32,594 bases of DNA, taken from assembly GCA_018780805.1 (NCBI GenBank), contig JADMJD010000147.1:6913-39506 (forward strand), written 5' to 3'. Positions 25,080-31,671 of this stretch are shown here, one piece after another. Every line of letters begins with the position of its first letter. Position 1 is the stretch's first letter. The DNA is from Rubrivivax sp. Lineage in GTDB: Bacteria > Pseudomonadota > Gammaproteobacteria > Burkholderiales > Burkholderiaceae_C. Position numbers and translations under genes: made by a program. A model generated the notes under the pieces. That model had not been told where the DNA came from. It saw only the letters and a program-made list of their open reading frames with translations, and searched no databases.

Positions 25080-25952
25080 CTAGTTTTCAAGCATCTTCAT
25101 GGCCTGCACGACGCTGGTGCGCATGCGGGCAAAACTCTCGGCCAGGGTGCCGATCTCGTCGCGGCTCTTCGACGCAAACTCCGGGGCGTCCAGCTCACCC
25201 TGGCTGACACGGTCAGCCAGCGCCGACAGCCGCGTGACCGGCCGCACCACCACCCACCAGATCATCAGGTTCAGCACCACGCCGAGCACCAGGAAGACAC
25301 CGATCAGCGAGCCCACGAAGAGGCGAAAGGAGTCGTCGGCACGCTTGAGCGGCAGCTCCATCGGCACCGACACCAGCTGAGCGCCGATCACCTCGTTCAA
25401 CTGCCAGCCAAAGCCGTTGGCCGGGCCGTACTTGGCCACCATGCTGGGCGGTGCGGCTTCCACGCTGCTGTGGCAGCGCAGGCAGGTCGGGTCGACGATG
25501 CGCAGCGGGCGTGCCACGTACAGCGACGGGCCGGTGGGGGTCTCGCGCTGGCCCACGTATTCCTTCAGCTCGGCGTTGCTGCGGAAGGCGTTGACGATGT
25601 CCACCTCCCAGCCGCTGGCGCGGTCGCGGGGGTTGGTGGGGTTCAGCGTGGCTTCCTTGTAGCCGAACTCGGGGTACTTGCTCTGCAGCTTGCCCAGCAC
25701 CTCGGTGGCGGAATAACTCGGCACGGTCTGCGGCAGGAACTGCTCTGTCATGTGCGGTGACAGCAGCGGCGTGATCTGGGTGGAGGTGTAGGCGCGCACG
25801 GCCAGCGCCTGCTCCATCATCAGCCGTGCACCGTTCTGGACCTCGCTGACCGCCTGCTGCTGCAGGAAGTTGCGGCTGATGTAGCCGCTGACGGCCACGC
25901 CCAGCGCCATCACCAGGATGTAGATCAGATTGAACTTCAGCAGCAGTTTCAT
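25080..25952 (-). CDS. Membrane c-type-heme sensor with HAMP domain (DUF3365/Tll0287-like)
   Basis: A 290-residue membrane protein. Residues about 5-24 are a first membrane helix. Residues 25-210 are a periplasmic domain with one c-type heme motif CLRCH (157-161); the surrounding sequence (ASGWEVDIVNAFRSNAELKEY; LYVARPLRIVDPTCLRCH) fits the DUF3365/Tll0287-like heme domain. A second membrane helix lies at about 211-235, followed by a cytoplasmic HAMP domain (RPVTRLSALADRVSQGELDAPEF...RDEIGTLAESFARMR). It has no output domain of its own. The Ser/Thr kinase encoded next on the same strand is the natural candidate partner, so a redox or gas signal to the kinase is plausible inference. The 91 bases upstream show no clear promoter. 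Confidence 0.9.
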   Translation of the reverse strand: MKLLLKFNLIYILVMALGVAVSGYISRNFLQQQAVSEVQNGARLMMEQALAVRAYTSTQITPLLSPHMTEQFLPQTVPSYSATEVLGKLQSKYPEFGYKEATLNPTNPRDRASGWEVDIVNAFRSNAELKEYVGQRETPTGPSLYVARPLRIVDPTCLRCHSSVEAAPPSMVAKYGPANGFGWQLNEVIGAQLVSVPMELPLKRADDSFRLFVGSLIGVFLVLGVVLNLMIWWVVVRPVTRLSALADRVSQGELDAPEFASKSRDEIGTLAESFARMRTSVVQAMKMLEN

Positions 25953-26043
25953 CGGCGGTTCCCGCTCTCGGCCCCAACAAGCCGGGATGGTAGCTTGATG
26001 GCGGGCAGCCGCCTACCGCGGTGTCATGCCGGCGGACGACGGT

Positions 26044-26946
26044 TCAGCGACGCCCCAGCGCCAACCACAACGCACCCGCGCTGCAGGCCATGGCGGCCCA
26101 CTGCACCGGGCCCAAGGGCTCGCCCAGCATCCATGCACCCGACACCATGGCCACCATCGGCACGCCGATGGACGACAGCCCGGCCACCGGGGTGGGCAAC
26201 ATGCCGACGATGGCGAACCAGGCCGCGTTGCCGATGGCCATGGGCACCAGCGCGATCCAGCCGATGACGGCGATGCTCTGCCAGCTGGGCATGAACCACG
26301 GCCCTTCGGCAAAGACAAAGGCACCAACGGTGGTGGGCACGGCCGTCAGCAGCAGCTGCCAGCCGGTCAGCACCAGGGCCGGCACGGCCACTGGCCGGCG
26401 CTTGAGGATCAGCGTGCCCACCGCCCAGCCCACGCCGGCCAGCAGCCCCAGGAAAAACCCCAGCGGCGCCTGGGCGTAGGTGGCCAGCCCGCGCCACATC
26501 AGCAGGCCCACGGCCGCTGCACCCAGCGCCACCGCCAGGCCCAGACGCGCCGACAGCCGCTGGCCGAAGGCCAGCCAGGCGAACAGCGCGGCCCACAGCG
26601 GCATGGTGAAACCCAGGATCGCCGCCTGGCCCGACGGGATCAGGATGGCGGCGTAGGTGCTGGCGATGTTCCACAGCACCAGGTAACACAGCGTCGCGGC
26701 GGCGATGGTGGCCCAGTGTTCTCGCGGCACGCGCAGAGATTGCCCGCGTGCCCGAGCGACCACCAGCAGCGCCGCGCCAGCGATGGCCACCGCCACGGCG
26801 CGGAAGGTCCAGACCGAGACCTCGTGTGTGGCCAGCGAAAACAGCGGCCAGTTCGTGCCCCAGACCAAGGTCAGCACGACCAGCAGGAACAAGGCGCGGG
26901 GCGGAATGGTGTTGGGGGCGGTGGGGGCGGCGTTCACCGCCGGCAT
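26044..26946 (-). CDS. EamA/DMT-family transporter
   Basis: A 300-residue drug/metabolite-transporter-type permease with about ten membrane helices in two EamA repeats. The first begins with LFLLVVLTLVWGTNWPLF and ends at LAVALGAAAVGLLMW. The second starts around GFFLGLLAGVGWAVGTLILKRR and ends with LGEPLGPVQWAAMACSAGALWLALGRR, the typical G-E-P-L EamA ending. Substrate unknown; many members export amino acids or metabolites. The frame opens with GTG at 26952, but the ATG at 26946 is the more likely start. It is divergent from the permease gene at 26973 with only 26 bases between start codons, so the two promoters must overlap the coding ends. Confidence 0.92.
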   Translation of the reverse strand: MPAVNAAPTAPNTIPPRALFLLVVLTLVWGTNWPLFSLATHEVSVWTFRAVAVAIAGAALLVVARARGQSLRVPREHWATIAAATLCYLVLWNIASTYAAILIPSGQAAILGFTMPLWAALFAWLAFGQRLSARLGLAVALGAAAVGLLMWRGLATYAQAPLGFFLGLLAGVGWAVGTLILKRRPVAVPALVLTGWQLLLTAVPTTVGAFVFAEGPWFMPSWQSIAVIGWIALVPMAIGNAAWFAIVGMLPTPVAGLSSIGVPMVAMVSGAWMLGEPLGPVQWAAMACSAGALWLALGRR

Positions 26947-26972
26947 TGTCACTGCCCGGGATAATCCGGCGC

Positions 26973-28226
26973 ATGAGCGCGCTGCCCTGGGACCCGCAGA
27001 CCACCGCCGTGGTGGCCATCTTCGCCGTGGTCTACCTCGGCATGGTGCTGGGTGGCCTGCCGCGCCTGCGGCTGGACCGCACTGGCGTGGCGCTGCTCGG
27101 TGCCATTGCCATCGTCGGCCTGGGGGAGCAGTCGGTGGAAGAGGCGGCCCAGGGCATCCACCTGCCCACCATCCTGCTGCTGTTCTCCTTCATGGTGATC
27201 TCCGCGCAGATGCGGCTGGGCGGCTTCTACGCGGCCGTCACACGCCGCATCGCGGCCTTGCCGCTGTCCCCGGCCCTGTTGCTGGGTGTGGTGATCTTCG
27301 TCACCGGTGCGCTGTCGGCGGTGTTTTCCAACGACGTGGTCTGCCTGGCCGTGGCGCCGGTGCTGGTGCAGGCCTGCCTGGCGCGGCGGCTGGACCCGGT
27401 GCCTTTTCTGCTGGCCCTGGCCTGCGCCAGCAACATCGGCTCGGCCGCCACGCTGATCGGCAACCCGCAGAACATGCTGATCGGCGAGGTGCTGCAGCTG
27501 CCCTTCGGCGCCTACGCACGCAACGCCTTGCCGCCGGTGTTGCTGAGCCTGCTGCTGCTGTGGTTGATGCTGGCGCGCAGCGCGCGGCCGGCCGCGCCCG
27601 GCGCGCTTGGCGCGCTGGTGCCGGCCGATGACGAGGTGCCGCCTTACGACGCCTGGCAGACCGGCAAGGGCCTGGCCGTGGCCGCGGCCCTGGTGGCCGT
27701 GTTCCTGTTCACCGACTGGCCACGCGACGTGGCCGCGCTGGTGGGCGCCGGCGTGCTGCTGCTCAGCCAGCGCTTCCACTCGTCGCAGATGATGGGCCTG
27801 GTGGACTGGGAGTTGCTGGTGCTGTTCATGGGCCTGTTCGTGGTCAACCATGCCTTGCAGCACACCGGTGTCACGGCCCAGACCGTCGCCTGGCTGCAGG
27901 CGCAAGGCCTGCACCTGGGCGAGCCGGGCCCGCTGTTCGCCAGCACGCTGCTGCTGAGCAACCTGGTGTCCAACGTGCCGGCGGTGATGTTGCTGCTGCC
28001 GGTGGCGGCGGGTACCGACCCGGCTGTGACCGGGCTGACACTGGCGCTGGTGAGCACACTCGCCGGCAACCTGCTGATCGTTGGCTCGATTGCCAACATC
28101 ATCGTCGTCGACGCCGCGCGCCGGCAGGGGGTGCTGATCGACTGGCGCCGCCACGCCCGCACCGGCGTGCCCGTCACGCTGGCCACGCTGGCGCTGACCG
28201 CCGGCTGGCTGGCCGTCATTCATTGA
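26973..28226 (+). CDS. ArsB/CitM/SLC13-type ion transporter
   Basis: A 417-residue permease of the ion-transporter superfamily that includes ArsB, NhaD and citrate carriers. Two inverted-repeat signatures are visible. The first half has [18 protein letters not shown] and the loop [20 protein letters not shown]. The second half has [17 protein letters not shown] and [21 protein letters not shown], with paired Asn/Pro loop motifs as in this family. Eleven to twelve membrane helices are likely. The ion or organic anion cannot be told from sequence, and no ars gene is nearby. The peptide deformylase gene starts 17 bases after its stop, so the two may be co-transcribed. Confidence 0.9.
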   Translation: MSALPWDPQTTAVVAIFAVVYLGMVLGGLPRLRLDRTGVALLGAIAIVGLGEQSVEEAAQGIHLPTILLLFSFMVISAQMRLGGFYAAVTRRIAALPLSPALLLGVVIFVTGALSAVFSNDVVCLAVAPVLVQACLARRLDPVPFLLALACASNIGSAATLIGNPQNMLIGEVLQLPFGAYARNALPPVLLSLLLLWLMLARSARPAAPGALGALVPADDEVPPYDAWQTGKGLAVAAALVAVFLFTDWPRDVAALVGAGVLLLSQRFHSSQMMGLVDWELLVLFMGLFVVNHALQHTGVTAQTVAWLQAQGLHLGEPGPLFASTLLLSNLVSNVPAVMLLLPVAAGTDPAVTGLTLALVSTLAGNLLIVGSIANIIVVDAARRQGVLIDWRRHARTGVPVTLATLALTAGWLAVIH

Positions 28227-28243
28227 ACTGGAGAGAACACCCC

Positions 28244-28786
28244 ATGGCCGTGCGAGAGATCCTGAAAATGGGCGATGCCCGATTGCTGCGTGTGGCGCCA
28301 CCGCTGCCACCAGAAGGCTTTGACACCCCCGAGCTGCACGCGCTGATCGCCGACATGTTCGACACCATGGAAGCCGCCAACGGCGCTGGCCTGGCCGCGC
28401 CGCAGATCGGGGTGGACCTGCAACTGGTGATCTTCGGTTTCGACCGCAACGAGCGTTACCCCGAGGCCCCGGCCGTGCCGCGCACGGTGCTGATCAACCC
28501 GGTCATCACGCCGCTGGAAGGCGCGCTGGAAGACGGTTGGGAAGGTTGCCTGTCGGTGCCCGGCCTGCGTGGCGTGGTGCCACGCCACCCGCGCATCCAC
28601 TACACCGGTTTCGACCCCGCGGGCCAGGCCATCGAGCGCGAGGCCGACGGCTTCCACGCCCGCGTGGTGCAACACGAGTGCGACCACCTGATCGGCCGGC
28701 TCTACCCGACCCGCATGGCCGATCTGAGCAAGTTGGGCTTCACGAGTGTGCTGTTTCCGCACCTGGATCCGGCATCGGACGATTGA
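28244..28786 (+). CDS. def: Peptide deformylase
   Basis: Removes the formyl group from the N-terminal methionine of new proteins, using a metal ion. The 180-residue product has all three motifs: [10 protein letters not shown] at 47-56, EGCLSVPG at 100-107 with metal ligand Cys102, and QHECDHLIG with ligands His144 and His148 and catalytic Glu145. The ATG at 28244 begins [16 protein letters not shown], the expected start, with GGAGAG about 9 bases upstream. It follows the permease gene closely. It is probably one of several deformylases in the genome, since the usual def-fmt pair is not here. Confidence 0.97.
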   Translation: MAVREILKMGDARLLRVAPPLPPEGFDTPELHALIADMFDTMEAANGAGLAAPQIGVDLQLVIFGFDRNERYPEAPAVPRTVLINPVITPLEGALEDGWEGCLSVPGLRGVVPRHPRIHYTGFDPAGQAIEREADGFHARVVQHECDHLIGRLYPTRMADLSKLGFTSVLFPHLDPASDD

Positions 28787-28799
28787 TTTGCGCCGTTCG

Positions 28800-28861
28800 C
28801 GTGCAGAGAGGGTTCAAGTTGGTGCGCATCGGCGCCCCGTGGCGGCGCACCAGCCTGCACG
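28800..28861 (+). repeat. Nested inverted repeats upstream of the glutaminase gene
   Basis: Outer arms CGTGCAG (28800-28806) and CTGCACG (28855-28861) enclose inner arms TGGTGCGC (28820-28827) and GCGCACCA (28845-28852). The element fills most of the 96-base gap between def and the glutaminase start at 28883. It could be a leader stem, a def terminator without a T-run, or a pair of protein half-sites. Confidence 0.5.
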
Positions 28862-28870
28862 GAAGTTGCA
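28855..28870 (+). promoter_or_regulatory. Weak sigma-54-like element before the glutaminase gene
   Basis: CTGCACG, four bases and TTGCA resemble TGGCACG-N4-TTGCA. The -12 half is perfect, but the -24 half lacks the GG. The predicted start would fall at about 28881, two bases before the ATG, so the assignment is doubtful. The 11-mer GGAAGTTGCAA recurs with one change before nasT. Confidence 0.25.
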
Positions 28871-28882
28871 AACAGGCTGGCA

Positions 28883-30739
28883 ATGTCGAGCCCGCTGTCC
28901 ACGCACCATGCCCCCGTCCAGGCCTTCCTCGCTGAACTGCATGCCCGTTTTGCCGGGCTGAGCCGCGGCCAGGTCGCCACCTACATCCCCGAACTCGCCA
29001 AGGCCGATCCGGCCTGGTTCGGCATTGCCATTGCCACGGTGGACGGCCAGGTCTACGAGGTGGGCGATACACGCCAGCCTTTCACGCTGCAGTCGGTCTC
29101 CAAGCCCTTGGTCTACGGCCTGGCGCTGGAAGACCGCGGCCGTGCGGGCGTGGAGCGCATCGTCGGCACCGAACCTTCGGGCGATGCCTTCAACTCCATC
29201 AGCCTGGAGCCCGGCACCGGGCGGCCGCGCAACCCGATGATCAATGCCGGGGCCATTGCGATCAGTTCGCTGATCGAAGGTGCCTCGCCGGCCCAGCGCA
29301 GCGCGCGCATCCTGGACACCGTCTCGCGTTTTGCCGGCCGGCCGCTGGGCATCGACGCTGCGGTGTGTGAGTCCGAGCGCTCCACCGGCCACCGCAACCG
29401 TGCCATCGGTCATTTGCTGCGCAACCACGGCATCATTGCCGACGATCCCGAGCCCGCGCTGCAGCTGTACTTCGAACAATGTTCGGTGCTGGTGGACTGC
29501 CGCGATCTGGCGCTGATCGCCGCCACGCTGGCCAACGCCGGCGTCAACCCGGTGACGCAGCAGCGTGCGGTGCGCAGCGAGTTCATCGACGCCATGCTCA
29601 GCGTGATGACCACCTGCGGCATGTACGACTACTCCGGCGAGTGGGTCTACCGCGTGGGCCTGCCGGCCAAGAGCGGCGTGGGCGGCGGCATCATCGCAGT
29701 GCTGCCCGGCCAGCTGGGCATCGGTGTGTTTTCACCGCTGCTGGACGAACGTGGCAACAGCGCGCGCGGTGTGCAGGTCTGCGAGGCGCTGTCGCACGGG
29801 CTGGGCCTGCACTTCCTGCAGCCGCCGCGGCCGGCCAGCTCCAGCCTGCGGGCACGTTACGACCTGGCCGGCGTGCGCAGCAAACGCCGGCGCAGCGCTG
29901 CTGAGGCACAGGTGTTGAACGAACATGGCCACCGGACCCGGGTCTACGAACTGCAAGGCGACCTGCACTTCGCCACGGTCGAGCCGGTGCTGCGCGACAT
30001 CACGGCCGCGGGCGAGGCGCTGCAACACGCGGTGATCGATTTCGAGCGTGTGCGCCATGTGGATGCCGCGGCCGTGCGCATGCTGGAGCGCCTGGTCGAC
30101 AGCTGCGCCCCGCGTGGCCAGCACCTGGTGCTGACACGTGTGCGGCGTGATCTGCTGCCCGGTTTCGGCCACGAGATGAACCCACGCCATGCACGCGCCG
30201 CCAGCTTCCACCCGCAGCTGGACTTTGGGCTGGAGTGGTGCGAGCGGCAACTGCTGCAACGCCACGCAGCGCCGCCGGCCAGCCCGTCGCTGGCCAGCCT
30301 GGCCGAACATCGGCTGTGCGCCGGGGCGGGTGCAGAGGACCTGCAACACCTGGAGGCCCTGCTCGACACCCACCGGTTTGACGCCGGCAGCCTGATCCTG
30401 CGCACCGGTGACCCGGCCGAACGCCTGTTTTTCCTGGTGCGTGGCGAGGTCAGCGTGGTCACCGCCGCGGTGACCGGTGTGAGCCGCCGCCTGTCCACGC
30501 TGTCGGCCGGCATGGGCTTTGGCGAAGCGGCACTGCTCAGCGGCGGCGTGCGCACGGCCGACGTGCGCGCCGACACCCAGGTGGAATGCCGCACGCTCAC
30601 GGCCGAGGCCTTTGCCGGCCTGGCCGCGGCGCGGCCCTCGCTGATGATCTGCCTGCTGCGCAACCTGCTGCAGAGCAGCGCCGAGACCACGCAGCGGCTG
30701 ACCTTGGAAGTGGCTGCGCTCAGCGCGCCCAGGCCCTGA
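28883..30739 (+). CDS. glsA: Glutaminase fused to STAS and cyclic-nucleotide-binding domains
   Basis: The N-terminal 310 residues are a serine-dependent glutaminase that converts glutamine to glutamate and ammonia: SVSK at 71-74 (SxxK dyad), RNPMINAGAI near 116-125, GMYDYSGEW at 246-254 and GLPAKSGVGGG at 259-269. After a basic linker, residues about 350-455 fit a STAS domain (VYELQGDLHFATVEPVLRDI...AVIDFERVRHVDAAAVRMLERLV). Residues about 485-600 fit a cyclic-nucleotide-binding domain with FGEAALL at 546-552 and Arg557 in the position that contacts the phosphate. At 618 residues it is twice a normal glutaminase. The two extra domains suggest regulation by partner binding and by a nucleotide. 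The nasT-type gene follows 50 bases later on the same strand, pointing to nitrogen control. Confidence 0.95.
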   Translation: MSSPLSTHHAPVQAFLAELHARFAGLSRGQVATYIPELAKADPAWFGIAIATVDGQVYEVGDTRQPFTLQSVSKPLVYGLALEDRGRAGVERIVGTEPSGDAFNSISLEPGTGRPRNPMINAGAIAISSLIEGASPAQRSARILDTVSRFAGRPLGIDAAVCESERSTGHRNRAIGHLLRNHGIIADDPEPALQLYFEQCSVLVDCRDLALIAATLANAGVNPVTQQRAVRSEFIDAMLSVMTTCGMYDYSGEWVYRVGLPAKSGVGGGIIAVLPGQLGIGVFSPLLDERGNSARGVQVCEALSHGLGLHFLQPPRPASSSLRARYDLAGVRSKRRRSAAEAQVLNEHGHRTRVYELQGDLHFATVEPVLRDITAAGEALQHAVIDFERVRHVDAAAVRMLERLVDSCAPRGQHLVLTRVRRDLLPGFGHEMNPRHARAASFHPQLDFGLEWCERQLLQRHAAPPASPSLASLAEHRLCAGAGAEDLQHLEALLDTHRFDAGSLILRTGDPAERLFFLVRGEVSVVTAAVTGVSRRLSTLSAGMGFGEAALLSGGVRTADVRADTQVECRTLTAEAFAGLAAARPSLMICLLRNLLQSSAETTQRLTLEVAALSAPRP

Positions 30740-30763
30740 GAGCTGCGCCCCGCCCAGGGCCCA

Positions 30764-30779
30764 GGGCGCGGAAATTGCA
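30764..30779 (+). promoter_or_regulatory. Sigma-54-like element before the ANTAR gene
   Basis: GGGCGCG, four bases and TTGCA match TGGCACG-N4-TTGCA with correct GG-N10-GC spacing. The predicted start falls on the A of the ATG at 30790, which would give a leaderless message, so this may be coincidence. GGAAATTGCAA here matches 10 of 11 bases before the glutaminase start. Confidence 0.3.
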
Positions 30780-30789
30780 AGGTTCGGGC

Positions 30790-31425
30790 ATGGCCCGCAC
30801 CCCAGCACCCGCCGACCCGGCCGATCCCGCAGCCGCCCGCGCGCTGCGGGTGTTGCTGATCGACGATGGTGCGCACCGCATCAACCTGATCCGCGACGAG
30901 CTCACCGAACAAGGCCATGTGGTGGTGGGCGTGGTGGACTCGGCCGTCACCATCCACGACACCGTGCTGCGCCTGCAGCCGGACGTGGTGATCGTCGACG
31001 CCGAATCGCCGTCGCGCGACACGCTGGAGCACCTGGCCACCGTCTCCGGCAGCTGCCCGCGGCCGGTGGTGGTGTTCAGCGAAGACGCCAGCGAAACGCC
31101 GATGCGCCAGGCACTGCAGGCGGGCGTCAGCGCCTATGTCATCGCCGGCCTGCAGCCGCAGCGTCTGGCGCCGGTGCTGCGCGTGGCCATCGCACGCTTC
31201 GAGCAGGAGCGCGCGCTGCGCGAGCAGCTGGGCGAAGCCCAGATGCAGCTGTCCGAGCGCAAGCTGGTCGAACGTGCCAAGGGCCTGCTGATGCAGGAGG
31301 TGGGGCTGACCGAAGAACAGGCCCACCGCCACCTGCGCAAGATGGCCATGGACCGCGGCCAGCGCCTGGGGCAGGTGGCCGAGCGCATCGTGGCGGCGCG
31401 CGATCTGCTGCAGCCACCGGGCTGA
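30790..31425 (+). CDS. nasT: NasT-type ANTAR antitermination regulator
   Basis: A 211-residue two-domain RNA-binding regulator. Residues about 19-130 are a response-regulator receiver: acidic pair in LLIDD, the NasT-like VIVDAESPSRDTLEHL with the Asp, but no conserved Lys after SAYVIAGL, as is usual for NasT. The C-terminal ANTAR domain (about 145-205) has KLVERAKGLLMQEVGLTEEQAHRHLRKMAMDRGQRLGQVAERIV, the three-helix RNA-binding unit. Known NasT/NasR proteins bind paired hairpins in nitrate-assimilation leaders and prevent termination. A matching leader lies directly downstream, before nrtA. A NasS partner is not in the window. AAGG lies about 7 bases before the ATG. Confidence 0.95.
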   Translation: MARTPAPADPADPAAARALRVLLIDDGAHRINLIRDELTEQGHVVVGVVDSAVTIHDTVLRLQPDVVIVDAESPSRDTLEHLATVSGSCPRPVVVFSEDASETPMRQALQAGVSAYVIAGLQPQRLAPVLRVAIARFEQERALREQLGEAQMQLSERKLVERAKGLLMQEVGLTEEQAHRHLRKMAMDRGQRLGQVAERIVAARDLLQPPG

Positions 31426-31514
31426 GTTTGCTGCAGCGCACCATCCGAAGGCGGGAAAACGCGCCATCGGGGTGCGTCTCACCCGCCAAAGCCTGAATTT
31501 GGCAGGAAAACCCC

Positions 31515-31530
31515 TGGCACGCTGCGTGCT
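31515..31530 (+). promoter_or_regulatory. Sigma-54 promoter of the nrtA operon
   Basis: TGGCACG (31515-31521), four bases and GTGCT (31526-31530) match TGGCACG-N4-TTGCW at every consensus position but one, with the required GG-N10-GC spacing. Expected transcription start is about 31541, three bases before the first ANTAR hairpin. An NtrC-like half-site GCACCA lies at 31438-31443, about 100 bases upstream, without a good second half. Confidence 0.75.
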
Positions 31531-31543
31531 AAACAGAGCACGA

Positions 31544-31597
31544 GCACTGCACGCAACGGCGTGTGTGGTGCAACAGGTTTCGGGCAAAGGCGTCCGA
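31544..31597 (+). promoter_or_regulatory. ANTAR-target two-hairpin antiterminator in the nrtA leader
   Basis: Hairpin P1 is an 11-bp stem (31544-31554 with 31561-31571, three G-U pairs) closed by the hexaloop AACGGC (31555-31560). Hairpin P2 is a 6-bp stem (31580-31585 with 31592-31597, one G-U pair) closed by the hexaloop AAAGGC (31586-31591). Both loops have A at position 1 and G at position 4, the known ANTAR recognition features. An 8-base linker separates them. P2 shares 31586-31597 with the 5' arm of the terminator at 31586-31647, so the two folds exclude each other. The NasT-type protein encoded just upstream is the expected ligand. Confidence 0.85.
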
Positions 31598-31647
31598 CTC
31601 GTCAGGCAGGAGTTTTTCTCCGGCCTGGCAGTCGCGACGCCTTTTTT
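31586..31647 (+). terminator. Intrinsic terminator in the nrtA leader (antitermination control)
   Basis: AAAGGCGTC (31586-31594) pairs with GACGCCTTT (31636-31644). Inside, CGACT pairs with AGTCG, CAGGC with GCCTG, and GGAG with CTCC around a TTTTT loop. The stem runs into six T (31642-31647). It ends 24 bases before the nrtA ATG, so it must be bypassed for expression. Its 5' arm overlaps the second ANTAR hairpin. Confidence 0.88.
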
Positions 31648-31671
31648 CATTGGTTTTTCCGGGAGCACACG

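Noticed and set aside
31525..31542. Hairpin CGTGCT/AGCACG with a six-base loop AAACAG as the first ANTAR hairpin
   Set aside because: The loop has C, not G, at position 4, and it overlaps the sigma-54 -12 element, so most of it would not be transcribed. The hairpins at 31544-31571 and 31580-31597 fit better.
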